Of a stretch of DNA of 64,000 nucleotides, positions 1-13,539 are shown piece after piece. Under the pieces are notes generated by a model, which saw only the letters and a list, made by a program, of their open reading frames with translations, had not been told where the DNA came from and ran no database searches. Position numbers and translations under genes: made by a program. Source of the stretch: Heloderma charlesbogerti (lineage: Eukaryota; Chordata; Lepidosauria; Squamata; Helodermatidae); contig JANEZZ010001632.1 in assembly GCA_026122225.1 (NCBI GenBank), positions 1 to 64,000 on the forward strand. Reading direction: 5' to 3'. Within the stretch, counting starts at the first letter, position 1; each line of letters starts with the position of its first letter.

Positions 1-597
1 AAAATTGAACATTAGCCCTAACTAAGACAGATCTTCCTAGAATCAACAATCATACAGAATTCGTCCAGTAATCAAGTCATTCCAAAATGATCTGTGTTGG
101 CTTGAGAAGTGGTGAATTGAAGAATTACTAAGAAACAATCTAAGTCTGATTGTGTTCACTCATCAGAAACCTGAACTTGTTCAGTCAGTTTGTTTGTCAA
201 GGCTAAATCGTATACTGTGGTATACCATTGATCCAGCATGTAGCTTCTTATTTTTCAATTTATAAGCAATTTCTAAACATCCTACCAACAATAAAAAAAT
301 GACTAAGGTCTTGTGAGACAAGTCACTAAGACCCTCATAAAAAAAAATCATTAGGTTTTGGAATTAAATAATAACATACAATTTTGCTTATTTTTGCATA
401 AACCTGATTCCAAAACTTTTAAATAATATTACAATTCCACCATATTACAGTTCCAGCATGTATGATAATATGGCCCAGTACATTTACAGCTTCTCCAACA
501 AGGAGATGTCATAGTGATAAAAACCATTCATGAAGTAATTTCAATGAATGTTCCTTTATTTTATCTGAAGACCTCTTAGGTGGCTAATGATTATCTT
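1..597. other. Unrecognised AT-rich sequence
   Basis: I see no gene, repeat family or regulatory signal that I can support here. Confidence 0.5.
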
Positions 598-1061
598 GGG
601 GCACAATCCTATTGAGATAGACGGTTGCCTCCAACTTCCTCTGAAGTCAGAGGCGACTGCCTATCCAGTGCCGGGCAGCTGAAGCATGGAGGAGAGAATT
701 CCCTCCATGCTCCGCCTGCCCTGCAATTGGCTTTAGGCACCCAATTTTGGATGCCTAAGCGTGGCCTCGGGGAGGGGGTGGGAATGGGGCTGGAGACTGC
801 ATAGGAAGCTGTCTTCTAAAACAGCTTCCGCGGTCTCCTCCCTGCCTCCGGGAACACCTGCTTTTTGCCCTGTCCATGCTCCATGTTATGAACACAGACA
901 GGCACTGAGGGGCAGCCGCTGCAGTTGTCTCCACCCTGGCTATGAGGGGAAGGGGACAGGGAGCATGGCTGTGAGCATGTAGCGCTGTCTACAAGCTCGG
1001 AGCTGGGAAACCGAAAAATCCTATCTCTCCCAGACGCTTTCTAGGGGACATAGGATTGCTC
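598..1061. mobile_element. Non-autonomous inverted-repeat element, family A copy 1
   Basis: The interval begins with GGGGCACAATCCTAT and ends with ACATAGGATTGCTC, which are near inverted repeats. Two relatives occur at 47461-47875 and 60537-60855 and share internal phrases such as CATAGGAAG, a short CAGCTTCC-type hairpin arm, GTCTCCTCC and a subterminal hairpin around CTAGACACTGTCTAG (degenerate in this copy). No coding capacity is visible. I infer a MITE-like DNA element. I cannot name the superfamily, and the target duplication is not clear. Confidence 0.6.
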
Positions 1062-2115
1062 ATAGGTGTAGTGCTGGCAGGTCGCACCGGGGCTTCGCTC
1101 CTGCACTTTTATTGAAGTGGGCTCCCTGACGGGTCACAGTCTGCTGCTGCCGCAGGGGCAGACATGGCGGGAGGAGGAGGGAGCAGAGGAAGGGAGTATG
1201 GGCGACTGGCGGCTGCCACTCGCCTACCATGCAGAGTCTGCCAGACAGAGGGGCGAGAGAGGGAGCCTGAGGGAGCTCTGCAGCCCCAAGGTCAGCTGCC
1301 CCCCCCCTCAGCTGGGGAGGAGGGAGAAAAGAGGCATGCAGGAGGTGCCCTCTATTCTCCTCCTCAGCCCTTGGCTTCCTCATCTTCCACCCCCTCAGCA
1401 GGCACCACGCCTCACAACTCCACCGTCCCCAGCCAGCCCTTTTGCTTCCTGCCCCCTTTCCCACCCTGCTGCCCATCTCCGCTCCGTCCATGCATGCCAG
1501 GCGGGCTGTGTGAGGGTTGCCACCATTCTCTCCTTCTCCGCTGCCCTTGTTGTCCTGCAGCACTGGCCACTCATTCAGGGCTGCTCCTGGCCATGGGGGC
1601 GGGGCAGGCGGTTGTGCTTATACATGGGGTTTGCTGTGCGTGGGAGAGGGATTCTAGTGCAGACGTTAGCAGAGGGTTGTGTTTTAGCACCATGCAATGA
1701 AAAGTTTTCACCTGCTGTTTGTTTGCACATCAAGTTTGTCCTTCAAGGCGTAGGAGGGGGGCTGGGATTGGATCCACCCCCTTTGGCTGACAGTAGGATC
1801 CTAGGCTTGTTTACTTGGAAGTAAGTCCCAATGTGTTCAGTGGAATTTATGTTGGAGGGACTAGGCCCATGAGTCACTTAACCTGAACTTGAAGGGTTAA
1901 TATGGGAGGGTGGGAGGGGATCTCCGGTCATTCTGCCTTTTCTTTGTCTCCTCCCTCTACTTTCGTATCTTCTTCCTTCCTCCTCCAGCAAGTGATGCAG
2001 ATGCTGACCATGGGGCTGACCTCAGCTGGCTTATGTAAGTTTGTTATACCTCCAGTAAAAGTCTGTTCCTAACCCACCACTCCAGTGTGTTTTGTCTACA
2101 TCCATGGCAACTGCC
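1062..2115. other. GC-rich unclassified stretch, possibly an old LTR
   Basis: The stretch is purine/pyrimidine-biased and GC-rich compared with its flanks. Near 1800-1850 it holds a short phrase (GGAAGTAAGTCCCA) also seen in the MITE at 51303-51391. Its last 80 bases, with AGTAAAAGTCTGTTCC followed by CCATGGCAACTGCCG, resemble the R-U5 end of an LTR. No partner LTR or target duplication was found, so the LTR reading is weak. The open frames on both strands match nothing I recognise and are probably a by-product of high GC. Confidence 0.25.
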
Positions 2116-2127
2116 GGGGGGGGGGGG
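2116..2127. repeat. Poly-G run
   Basis: There are twelve consecutive G residues. The length may be unreliable in sequencing. Confidence 0.9.
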
Positions 2128-2183
2128 CTGATTCGGACATTAGTTTACTCCCCTAGTGAGTGTAGCTATGCTTGTAGCCTTGT

Positions 2184-2265
2184 AGGGCAATCCTACTTGT
2201 CTATTCAGAAGTAAGTACCAGAAGTAAGGATTTACTCCCAAATAAGTGTGCATAGGATTGCAGCC
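2184..2265. mobile_element. Short palindromic MITE-like repeat (AAGTAAGT family)
   Basis: It starts AGGGCAATCCTACTTG and ends CATAGGATTGCAGCC, so the ends are inverted repeats. The interior has CAGAAGTAAGTACCA facing TTTACTCCCAAATAAG. Relatives lie at 13540-13627 and 51303-51391. The family is common in reptile DNA as far as I know, but I cannot name it. Confidence 0.6.
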
Positions 2266-2345
2266 TTAAAGGAGTTGTGGGTCACTGTGGACTAAGTTCC
2301 ATTTATTTTAATGTGGCATTGCTTCACACCTGGTTGCAACGGCTC

Positions 2346-2413
2346 TTAATAATAATAATAATAATAAATATACTATGATTATATTACTATTATTATTATT
2401 ATTATTATTATTA
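2346..2413. repeat. (TAA)n / (ATT)n microsatellite
   Basis: A TAA tract is followed, after a short imperfect spacer, by its reverse complement ATT. The pair could fold into a hairpin. Confidence 0.95.
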
Positions 2414-3334
2414 CATGTTTCTTGAATTAAAAAGGACTAACCAAATAATATTTTCTAGCAAGTTGCTGGACATGACTTTGTGTGTGTGTTTTCTTTTCAA
2501 ATGGACCTTTTAATAATTCTGAATTAGGGTGATGAGATACTCCAAACAAAGTAACTGACTGAAAGCTCATTTGTATTGTATAGTCTCACAAGGTTGTATA
2601 ATCTTAGAAGGCGCCGTGGCTGTGACTATTATGAAAGGACCCTGCACTTCTAAATTTGCCACTACACTACTGGGCTTGCTCTCTCTGTCTCCTAATGAAC
2701 CACCTATTGGTATAGGTGAACCTATGCCATTTCTCCATGTTATCCTTAAACCTTCAGTTGATTCACATAAAATGTCAATCAAAATATTATAAATGTCAGA
2801 AACCAAACCCTTCATTGTTGAAAGTGTTGAATTATGAGCAGTTCAAAACCAGTTGAGGCACATGAGGCATGCTGAATTAGTGTAGGATTAGTTTAAAGGT
2901 GTCTAACTTGAAAAAGAACTAAACAAATTTGGCTTAATATGAGATAGCATCCTTGAAATGGCTGAGAGTTCATGTATAGGTCTTTAAGTCTGAATATCAC
3001 GTTTCTTCCACTCTTTAAAATGCACTCGTTTTTGTGTGTTGAAAGAAAAATGATGTTCTAATAATGGTATTTTTCCTCCCAACATTTCCGTACCATCAAG
3101 GTTGTCTTTAAAAAAGGATTACCCACTTTGCTAAGAGCTGTTGGTAAGAATAGAAGCACTTTCAATGAGCCCTGTTGACCATCTGGAACCTCCTCAGAAA
3201 CCCACAGCTGAGAAGCTATTTTGTAGAATGTGCACAAGCAAACTCAATTGAAGTATATCAAAATAATAGTTCATATTAGGAATCCCAATATCTCCATGTA
3301 AACTTAGTAAAAGGTAAGATTATTAGGAGCAGTG
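2414..3334. other. Unrecognised sequence
   Basis: I see no gene or repeat that I can support. Two overlapping frames on opposite strands near 2567-2815 have no family resemblance and no splice context. Confidence 0.5.
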
Positions 3335-3690
3335 CTGGCTCCAGACTTTTGAGGGCCCTTGGGCGAGGCACCCTCAATGGGCCCCCTCCCTCAGTGAGCC
3401 TAGCTTCCCCCCACCATTGTCACCAGCGGCTCTTACTCCTCATCCTCTTTCTCATCATTGCTACCACTTGCTTGCTTGACAGGCAGAGAGCTGGTGAGCA
3501 AGTAGGCAGCCACATCTACTGCTCCTCCTTCTCACCACCACCACTGTCGGCCAGAGCAAGAAGTAGGTGAACAAGCAGATTACAAAGGTGAAGAGGAGGA
3601 GCAATTCCAGGGGGCTTTCGTCAGGGGGCCCCTCCTGGTGTGTGGGCCCTTGGCAGGTGTCCAACCTGGCCTACCCTTGCCACTGGCCCT
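3335..3690. repeat. Unclassified GC-rich interspersed element
   Basis: The interval is bounded by AGCAGTGCTGGCTCCAGAC and TTGCCACTGGCCCTGAT, and both ends carry GGGCCCTTGG-type phrases facing inward (3354 and 3646). Its base composition differs sharply from the AT-rich flanks. A decayed DNA transposon is plausible; no superfamily mark is clear. Confidence 0.35.
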
Positions 3691-3774
3691 GATTAAAAGA
3701 ACCTGACAAAAGGAGATAAAATTTTGGCAGGGCCATGGTTAACGACTGCTTCTCTACCTAACCATGTCAAATTA

Positions 3775-4124
3775 TGGCCCAGTTCACACATTATGACAAC
3801 CCATGGGTTATTTAAACCATGGGTTGTCAGGTCTGTGAGCAAGGAATTGAGTGCTCTGATTCCCACATGCTCATCACTTCCATTTTGAATCAGCTTTAAT
3901 CAATGACCCAGGAACGTCTCCCGTTCGTGGGTTGTTTGATGTAATGTCTGGGCCCGGCACTCTGTGTTGTTTAGGATTAAACAACACAGAGTTTAACACA
4001 ACAGTCACCCATAATTTGGGAAGTGACAGCTGCAAAGGAGGCAGCACGCTCGCCCCCTTGCTTGCAGCCACGCCAATTCATGGGTTAAATAACTCATGAA
4101 TAGGCATTATGTATGAACCAGGTC
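3775..4124. mobile_element. Long palindromic MITE, TTCACACAT family copy 1
   Basis: The ends GGCCCAGTTCACACATTATG and CATTATGTATGAACCAGGTC are inverted repeats. The arms continue inward through CATGGGTTATTTAAACC facing GGGTTAAATAACTCATG. An internal hairpin, AACTCTGTGTTGTT-like facing copies, sits near 3960-3995. Relatives lie at 16551-16816, 17981-18720, 31712-32070 and 50042-50280. It has no coding capacity. Confidence 0.65.
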
Positions 4125-5289
4125 AGTGTTTCTTCCATTCTCCCAGATCTTTTCTCAGTTGCTTCACCATATTTCCATAACTTTTAATGAAATAAGCATT
4201 TTTAAGGAATACTAATCCCGTAATGTTTTAAAGGAGTTTTACTTAAAGAAAGGCCAGTTATATGACAAAGGAAGTACTGATCAGTTTGCATCATATTTAA
4301 CTAAAATAATGCAACTTTATTCTTGTGTATATGATATCCTGCTACTTTCCCATATTGATCAAACATTTTCAGCCATTCAGGAATAGTGTCTTTGGGATTC
4401 TGGAGCATTAGTGCATATAGACTGATAATATGTGAGCACCCATTAATGACTGGATCCCTGGATTAGTTATAATTGAATTAGCAATTAGTTATAAACGGCA
4501 ATTAGAAATGTTAAAAGTGGACACTTGTTTAGTGCCGCTTTTTTCTTCTATACAAGCAGAATCACATAAAAAAACCTGGTAAATTTGGTTAATCACATGT
4601 AAATGTTTGGACCATTTGCAATCCCTCTAAGAGAGTCATCAGAAAGTACCATTCCATTTTGTCAAAGGCTTTATGAGTTTCTAATGACAATGTTGCTACT
4701 AGAGATTTAGTTATATCATTATAAAATGTAATATTCAATACCCTGTGAATTGAACCAGCCAATATTGTCTGCTGGGAATGAATTCTGTTTGATCTTCTTT
4801 AATACTGGCATGTATAATTGATGAATAACATTCAGCATATCTGATAAAAGAGCCTATAACAGATATGAGCATAACTGACTTTATTTTGGCTGAGCTCTGA
4901 TGAGTGGCTTCCAGGCAGATTGCTTTTCAGTTTTCCCCGTGTTTGTCTTGAACTGTGACAAACACTGTCTCAGCTGAAATACTTCATTTGGAGATCTAGG
5001 ATTAGATAGTAATTACAGCATTGTGTGGCATTTGAAAACTGCTTTTGTGTGTTTGAAAAAGGTTTGTGCTTCAAGTATTTAATGATGCTTTTTGTTTTGT
5101 TTTGTTTAAATGGAGGTGTTCCTGATAGTAGTTATTACACTGGGAGTTGGTGGTGGTAGGAAACCACATAAGTTGGGGAGTGTTTGGATTTTGCAGTTGC
5201 AAGATGCAAAGATAGCGGTGGTTGTAACATACTGTGTATGGAATTCTCCAACCACAGTTCACTCATATGAACATTACAGCTGTTGGTAC
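4125..5289. other. Unrecognised AT-rich sequence
   Basis: Nothing supportable. A short GTTTT-repeat run lies near 5090-5107. Confidence 0.45.
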
Positions 5290-6491
5290 ATAAAGCGGGG
5301 GCTTTAGAGTGGTGTTCTGTAGAACCCTGGGGTTCTCCAGAAGCTTCTTAGGGGGTTCCTCAATCAGGAGATCAATATAGGTGATAAATCATCCCAGAAA
5401 GACAGTTTGCCCACCACTGCTGATCATCCACAGCAACATGCAGCTACAGCAGAGTGTTGGGGTTGCTCTAGGGTGATTTCTCTAGATACTGTTTTTGGTA
5501 TTTGGCCTTGTGCCTCTTGACCTCGGCCCCACCCCGTACTGGAATGCGGCCCCCAAGAGTTTCTCTGTGTCAGTTCTTGCCAGCCGACTGCAGCTGGTGG
5601 TGATAACTCACTAGCTGATAACAGGGTCGAAAACCTGTCCAAGGCTGAGAGAGGAGAAAGGAGGCTAGAGCGGGGGGCTTCACCAGTTTGACGAATCCAA
5701 GACACCACGGCAGAGAGAAGTTCATTTTCCAGTCTGAGGTCTAAACACAGGGATTCCGAAGCAAGGCTGAGGTTCAGGTCTGGGGCCAGGGCGGGGCTGA
5801 CGAGATCCAGCACATGGAAATGTTGTTCTCCAGCAGCCTTGCCCCTGCCTGCTTCCGGCTTCTTAACTGCAGTGTCCCGAAGCAGCTGCTGGCAATCAGT
5901 CCCCTGGCCTCTGGGAGCCTCTCTGTCTTAAACGGACAGAGGCTCGCCTCCATTGCTCTTTGGCATGCAGCTGCTTTCACTCTGCTGGGGTTGGTGGAAC
6001 TTCGCCCTCTGAATCCTCTGGGGAGGCCGCAACCAGGCATGGAACATCCACAGGAGGTGAGGGGGCTCGGGCTCTTTCTAAACTAGTCCCTATTCCTTGG
6101 GTCTGGAGCCTGCCAGTCCCCTTTGTCCTTGGAGCAGTCCGAGGGAGGCATAACACTCTGAAATTGAATTTGGCCCTCGCGCTGAAAAAGGTTGGACACT
6201 CCTGTCCTAAACTGTGCCCAGAAACATCCGTAATGTACTGGTTTTTCCACAGCAAACATGTGGCTTCAAAACTGGAAGCACACCCCAGCCCAAATGTCTT
6301 TTCGGTTGATGGAGTTCGTGTTGATAAAATGCTTCCAAGACTAGGTTGACAGTTGAATTTTTGTAACTGTGCTTGTGTTTTTTCCCATCAGTAGCATTAT
6401 GTCAATTTTCTATATCTTTGAAGTAATGGCCCTGGCAAATTAATATAACAGTTGACAGCTTCCTCCAGCAGAGGTAGCTCTTTGTGTAGGC
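5290..6491. other. Unclassified repeat-like region with hAT-like edges
   Basis: The phrase AAAAAGGTTGGACACTCCTG near 6186-6206 resembles the right terminus of a hAT element, and AGTTTGCCCACCACTGCT near 5405-5423 resembles another. The GC-rich block between them (about 5440-6170) is compositionally unlike its flanks and carries overlapping frames on both strands with no recognisable protein. I could not pair the termini, so no complete element is claimed. Confidence 0.3.
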
Positions 6492-7262
6492 CAGGGGTCC
6501 CCAACCTCTTTGGACCTGTGGGCACATTTGGGAATTTGAGAAACTGCTGTAGTCACCACCACAGAATGCCTAATCAGTGGATCACTGCTTTGGCGTCTAC
6601 CTATCGTGTCTATCTGGGTCGTAGGCTGTGTCTTCAGCAAAAACTTTTGTTTTGTGTCTATTGGACACCACAATGTGTCTTTAATAAGGGTTTGTCTAAT
6701 TTGGTTAATTACTGACGGTGCTTCTTTTAAACATGTGTTTTGGTAATGTCTAGTAGCTTATTTTGGGGGGTGGGGAGGTTATTACACAGATACATTTTGT
6801 ACTGGAACAGTCTTTAATATTTACTGATGTCCACACTCTTTTAAATTATTTACCTCTTTTATGGAAATTAAGAAAAGGTCCAGCATAAATGGATTCTCTG
6901 CACCCTTTTGACAGCTAAAAGATTGATATTACAACATTGGAGGGAGAAACACTCACCTTCTGTAATGCAGTGGATTGAGGACCTTACAACACTTTCAGTA
7001 TTTGAACAGGCGGCATATAGATGCCACCTTCAGATGGGTACTTATTTGGATATTTGGTCTGCTTTTGTTGAAGCCCATGTATAATTGCCAGGAAACTGTA
7101 CAGATTTCATACGAATCCATGTACATATTTTTTTTTTTAAAGGAAAATGAATTAATGTAATACAATAAAAAAAATTCAGGTGCTTGTGGGCACCATTCAC
7201 AGGTACCATTAGAGGTGCCTGTGGGCACCATGGTGCCCACAGGCATCACATTGGGGACCCCA
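6492..7262 (+). mobile_element. hAT-like non-autonomous DNA transposon, family H copy 1
   Basis: The left terminus is CAGGGGTCCCCAACC and the right is the matching inverted GGGGACCCCA. The flanking 8-mers GTGTAGGC and GCGTAGAC agree at 6 of 8 positions, as expected for an old hAT target duplication. The first 80 bases match, in inverted orientation, the right end of the element at 41860-42947 (GTGGGCACATTTGGGAATTT is shared). The interior is AT-rich and carries no transposase frame. Confidence 0.75.
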
Positions 7263-7439
7263 GCGTAGACACTGCTGGTTATCTTATGGGAATAATGATC
7301 AAATATCAAACAAGTTCTTTGCTGGTATTAAACAGGCTGCCTTTCCTTCCAGTGCAAACTATTGCCAGTGCAAACAAGAGGCCAAACAAAGAACTCTACA
7401 TTCTCTTTAGTAGTGCTGGAGTATATCAGATTCACATAT

Positions 7440-7440
<1 letters not shown>

Positions 7441-7514
<74 letters not shown>
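7441..7514. repeat. (CT)n(CA)n compound microsatellite
   Basis: A CT tract of about 45 bases runs directly into a CA tract of about 25 bases. Frames read through it encode Leu-Ser then His-Thr repeats and are not genes. Confidence 0.97.
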
Positions 7515-7515
<1 letters not shown>

Positions 7516-8344
7516 CACCCTTCCTTAAAATTCCACACTTAAACTGAACTCCATTGATTGTCAAAAGGATATATATGCTGGTGCTTCTATTTCAAGGAAT
7601 ACGCTTAATGCCTCATAGGATTGTAGTGAAGTGGTAAAGTGTTAATGATTACCATACTATTGGAAAACTTGCAAGGTTATTCAAGTCAGTGTGCTTTTCT
7701 CTCTCTCCCTCTCTGCCCCAGCTGGTGCTACACACTACTCAACACAACACCTGAAATTCTTTTTTTAAAACCAGAGTGTTTGGAAATGCATGCATTGGTG
7801 AGTAATTTGTATAAATTCCATATAAACAGATAACCTTAGCAGAAAACAATTCTTTTGAGAACGTAGATGAACATGATAAAGCCTTTGAAAAAAGCACCAT
7901 AAAGTGTACTCTTTATATGGTTTGCACACAGTAGTCCTTGGCCGAAGTGAAGGCACAGACGCTTGTGGGACACAACGTGTTCCTCTCATTCAGCAAGTTG
8001 TAACAACTTTTGGAATCTATGTGGGTAATCAGAAAATTGTGAGATTATCACATGCGTTTCTCACCCGCTTCTTCTATCAGAGTATTAATGAGAACTGATG
8101 CACCTATACAATATAAAAATATCTGGGTATGGTGTGTAAACAGGTCTTCAACTTCAGGCTGAAGAATTCTTACTATACACCTCAGGCCATAATACTTTCC
8201 CTTGGGAGCGTCCATCAGCCTCCCATTCTTAGGGAAAGTTACTGCAAAACTGTAGTGGGAAGCTGATCTTGCTGTTGAGATACATAAGCATCAGGATTTG
8301 GACTGAACATTGTTGCTTTTGAATTCTGGTAGCTATTCTAAAAC
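7515..8344. other. Unrecognised sequence
   Basis: No gene or repeat family that I can support. Confidence 0.5.
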
Positions 8345-8515
8345 CCAACACCTGGCTGTGAAGCTCACTGGGCCAGTCACTGACTCAGCCTAACCTACCT
8401 CACAGGGTTGTTGTGAGGATACAATGGAAAGGAGGGGAATCATGTAAACCACCTTGGGTTCCTTGGAGGGAAAAAGTGGGATATAAAGGTAATAATATAT
8501 AAACAAACAAACAAG
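8345..8515 (+). mobile_element. tRNA-derived SINE (family 1), 5'-degraded
   Basis: It carries the family body: CTCACTGGGCCAGTCACTGA, then CCTACCTCACAGGGTTGTTG, then CACCTTGGGTTCCTTGGAGG, GTGGGATATAAAGGTAAT and an ACAA-rich tail. The tRNA-like head is eroded. Family 1 relatives occur at 23405-23560, 38198-38441, 43778-43966 and 63238-63455. Confidence 0.8.
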
Positions 8516-8840
8516 TTTTTGATTAATCCGCTTACAGATTATATTCATGTGAATGAGGACTAAATATTCTCTTGATATTTCATTTTTTTTCCTTTTTACA
8601 CCGTACCATTTTCATTGTTGCAATAACTTAACCCTCGATAGAATGTGACAGCCAGTCTCATCCATTAATTTTAATGGGGCTCCCTAATTACAAATCCCAT
8701 GATATAGTGCAAGTACGGGTGAAATATAGGTGTGCAAAGACATGTGGAGGACAACTGCAGGACTCTTTGGGCTCTACAAATTTATTGGGAGAAATTCTAG
8801 TCTGGGTTTCATGCTTCTTATGGGACAGAGTGGGAACTCT

Positions 8841-8890
8841 GCCCCGCCCCGCCCTGCCCTGCCCCGCCCGCCCGCCCCGCCCCGCCCCGG
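8841..8890. repeat. (CCCGC)n minisatellite with G-quadruplex potential
   Basis: This is a 50-base run of CCCGC/CCCTG pentamers and tetramers. The minus strand has at least eight closely spaced runs of three or more G, which satisfies the usual four-tract G-quadruplex pattern several times over. Confidence 0.9.
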
Positions 8891-9130
8891 ATAGAGAAAT
8901 TGGCCATCCCTGCATTTGTCATGGAGATACTTGATCTGCTATTGGTCATGGTGGACCTTACATCAGCCTTCAGTATGATGGGAGTTGCTCATTGGTGTTT
9001 TCAGTTGTATCTAGACTAGGAATCAGTGGTGATGGAGGGTTGTTCATCATCCCATTTCAGCTATTTCAGGGAGGTCCCTCAAGATTTTATTTCCCATGCT
9101 CAACGTGTACATTTTGGGAGCTCCAGATAA
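8890..9130 (+). pseudogene. L2/CR1-clade LINE reverse-transcriptase fragment
   Basis: Reading the plus strand gives VMVDLTSAFSMM, which matches motif A of non-LTR reverse transcriptases (D..AAFD; here the second acid is changed), and later FREVPQDFISHAQ, which sits where family members have the GVPQGS..SP motif. Several stops and frame breaks show that it is dead. Known: this motif order is typical of L2 and CR1 clades. Inferred: a heavily decayed internal piece. Confidence 0.55.
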
Positions 9131-11130
9131 AAGCAGAGAGTAAGTATGATAAATTAAATTAAAAAAGAAAAGAAAATCTAGACATGTGGCAGTCAAAGCT
9201 AATTGTAGTGCCTTCAGTTAATGTCCAAATGTGAATATGTTTAGGAGGAGAAAAAGTTTCTTAAACATATTTGGTCTAAAACCATCTAGATCTGTGTAGA
9301 TGAACTTCAGCTGGATCCAAGAATAATAAGCAAGATGTTGGCACTGACTACATTCTATATCAGCTTATGCAATTTTACCAGTGGTTTCAAAGGGCAGTCT
9401 TAAATGTCCAGTATGTTGCAGTTTTCCAGCAGTCTTAGAGATCAGAGATTGTGATGGACCTGATTAGAGATGAAAGTTGTATTATCTGTATTAAGTGCCC
9501 ATAGGAAAAAGTGCTTCTGGTTACAACTCTTTTCTGGGGACCCAGGAACAGTTCTGGTCCAGAAGTACAATGAGGATTTGCACCTTGCTAGGACAGGGAG
9601 ACCATAAAATACAAAGCATAATTAAGATTTGATTGACACATTTAGAATGTGCATGTGGGATTAGAACATTTGAAAGTACAGGTGCAGCATTGCATGCTTG
9701 AATGTTCCCCCAGGAAAAAATAAATGCGCTTTGAAACCTAGAACATCAGGGGGAAGGTTACGCTAGATTTTTTCTGCTGATGTGCTATGCACAGGGACTA
9801 CCTTTACACACCGGGAGCATTTAAACATGCCATTCCTCATTTGCAGTCTGATGAAGCCTCTGGCAGGGTAACATCTGTAAAAGGAAGCCTGCACTTTGCT
9901 AAATTGGAGGCAGATAATAGTTGAAAGTGGCTTTGAGAGGGACATCACTTTCCTTGGTGTAACTGTGTGTCTTTAGTTCTGCTGTTGCCTCCAGTCAAAC
10001 AGGTTTCTAACACAATATAAAAACTGCAAAAGCTGCTTACCAGTGGCAAAAATGGAGTGAATGTATGCACAACAGGCTGCTGTCCTTCTTTCAAAGGTTT
10101 TTCAATTCTGTGACCCCCCACACACCTTTAATCATCTGACCCTGGCCTTCGAGTGGATGCTGTGTTGCAAAGAGAATAAGAAGGAGGCCATTTCACATCT
10201 GGAAACTGCCTCCTTTTCTAGCCTGCAAGACACATTTATCTGGTCCAGGCTGTGGATTTCCAATCTGAAAACAGTGACCGTAGGAGGCTCAGTTATTATC
10301 TTTATATTGCTGTGAAGGAGGACACAGCTACGAGCAAAACAGGAACAGATTTATGAATTAATGAAGGTTATTCTTTACTTTTGCTTCGTAATCTGCAACA
10401 GTGCATCTGATATTTTAGGAACGTTTCCAAGGCTGCCCAATTTTTATTATTTCTTTGTGTGCATAGTTTGAACATTCGGTCATAGCTGGGTTGGTGGCTG
10501 CTGCAAATCAAGGATTGCTCTTGAGTACCAAAATGCAACAAGGCAGAAATTTCCATAGCCCCGCTGGGTTTGCCTTTGAAGTTTCTCTTGAGTAGCAAAA
10601 ACGATCGTTGAGTTGTTTTATGGAGGAGGTGGGGTGGTGATGGGGACACACAGAGTCTACGACATTCCTTTCCAGCCCTCTCCTTATCTGATAAGCCCCA
10701 AGGTTCAGACTGGTGTGATAACAGGATTGCAATAATGAATTGCTAGAGGCTGAGGGTGACAGATTGATTTGCAGTGACAACCTAATGGACAGGTGTGTTG
10801 GCGCAGCCTGCTCCCAGTCTGCCTTCGCGGGAAAGATCTGAGGAATCGAGCTCCATCAGAGATAGGGAAAGGGGTGGGACTGGAGGCACGGAAGGATGAT
10901 ATTAGGTTTAATGTGGCTCGGGTTTTTTTCTCACTACCTGGGCTCCTTGCTTGGTAGATAAGAGAGAAAGGGGAACTTTAATCTATGCAGGAATGTGTTT
11001 CTCTACTTTCTTGAGTGGCCGCAAGAATGTAATACTTTTTAGCAATGGATGTCTCTGGAGTTTGTGCATTTGCAGTTTCTTATTCCACCAGTTTATTCTT
11101 AGGTGCATTCATTTGTCCATCATTTATATT
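9131..11130. other. Unrecognised sequence
   Basis: Two kilobases in which I can support no gene or family. Short frames at 9763-9948, 10061-10315 and 10368-10780 have no recognisable domains. A stretch at about 9955-10012 has an AG-then-GT arrangement by chance but a poor donor. Confidence 0.4.
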
Positions 11131-11323
11131 GGAACATAGGAAACTGCCTTATACAGAATCAGAACATGGGTCCATCTAGCCTAGTATGGTCAATTCTGTC
11201 TAGTAGTGACTTTCCAGGGTTTCAGTTAGATTCTTTACCAACCTTACCTGGAGAAGCCAGGTAGGATTGAACCCTGGACCTTATGCATGCAAAGCATATG
11301 CTTTGCCATTGAGTTATGCCCCC
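11131..11323 (-). mobile_element. tRNA-Ala-derived SINE (family 2)
   Basis: On the minus strand this is a degenerate tRNA-Ala(TGC)-like head with TTTGCATGCA, the box-B-like GGTTCAATCC, a CTCCAGGTAAG linker and the tail TATAAGGCAGTTTCCTATGT. The same family appears nearly complete at 55022-55211 and split by a hAT at 59360-59913. Confidence 0.85.
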
Positions 11324-11934
11324 TCCTTACATGTAGTTTCATATACCTAAATACACATAGGAGCAATCGTTCACATTCTTCCCATCATCTTTCTTTCATC
11401 CCTCTCTTCCATTGTCTCACCTACTTTTAAAATTTAGCTTGTATGCTCCTTGGGGCAGGGACATGCTTCCATGCTTTCTGCTTAAGTTATTCTGTAAAGG
11501 ACCATGTGATAATAAGACTAAACTTAAACACTGACTTAGAGCTATAAGGGATGTGTTTGCTCACTAAGCAAGTAAAATGCAATGGGTGTGAAAGGCGATT
11601 TTTACACGTTGGCATGCCCAGCAAAATCTCTAGCTGTTTCAAAATGAGCAGGTTTCCTTTGGGGAGAAATTGTTAAGATGTCTGGCAGCAATAGCTTCTG
11701 TATGAGCGGTAAACGCAAATAAACCAGAATACAACTTTCGTGTGTCTTTTACTGTTGAGCAATTTGCCCCAAAGAGCAAATATGTGTAGATATTTAGCTT
11801 GGCCCAGTTTATTTAAAAACACCTGTTGGTTTTTACCACCTCAGGTGTCTCTGTGCTGCAGCTTTGCAACTGGTTGAATGGTCAGAATTCCACACAGGGA
11901 ACCCTAAGAGATGTATCTGTCTGAAGGGAGGCAA
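11324..11934. other. Unrecognised sequence
   Basis: No feature supported. Confidence 0.5.
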
Positions 11935-12147
11935 AGGTTTATTTTATTGTATTTAAAATTATTTTTAGACTCCCTCTAAGATAAAATGCTTTCAAGGCAA
12001 CATATAGGATAAAACAATACAAAAGTATAAAATAGGAATTAAATAAATGTACAATAAAATGCTATAAAACATAATAAAAGTAGATAACACCAATAAAACC
12101 TGCAGCCCACAGATTATAAAAAGGCCAGTGCAAACAAGTGGGTCTTA
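11935..12147 (-). mobile_element. L2-like LINE, 3' UTR portion
   Basis: This is A-rich minus-strand LINE 3' sequence with repeated ATAAAA phrases, followed by GGCCAGTGCAAACAAGTGGG. The same element resumes at 12701 after a CR1 insertion: the text reads continuously across the gap into the coding end of the LINE. Confidence 0.65.

Positions 12148-13539
<1,392 letters not shown>

Noticed and set aside
1060..1824. Overlapping frames of 167, 178 and 235 codons suggesting a gene or CpG-island promoter
   Set aside because: All are Pro/Ser/Arg-rich translations of GC-rich low-information sequence on both strands. There is no domain, and CpG dinucleotides are not dense enough to argue for an island.
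9955..10012. Possible 26-nt exon between TCTTTAG and GTTTCT
   Set aside because: The donor is weak, the length is not a multiple of three, and nothing nearby supports it.
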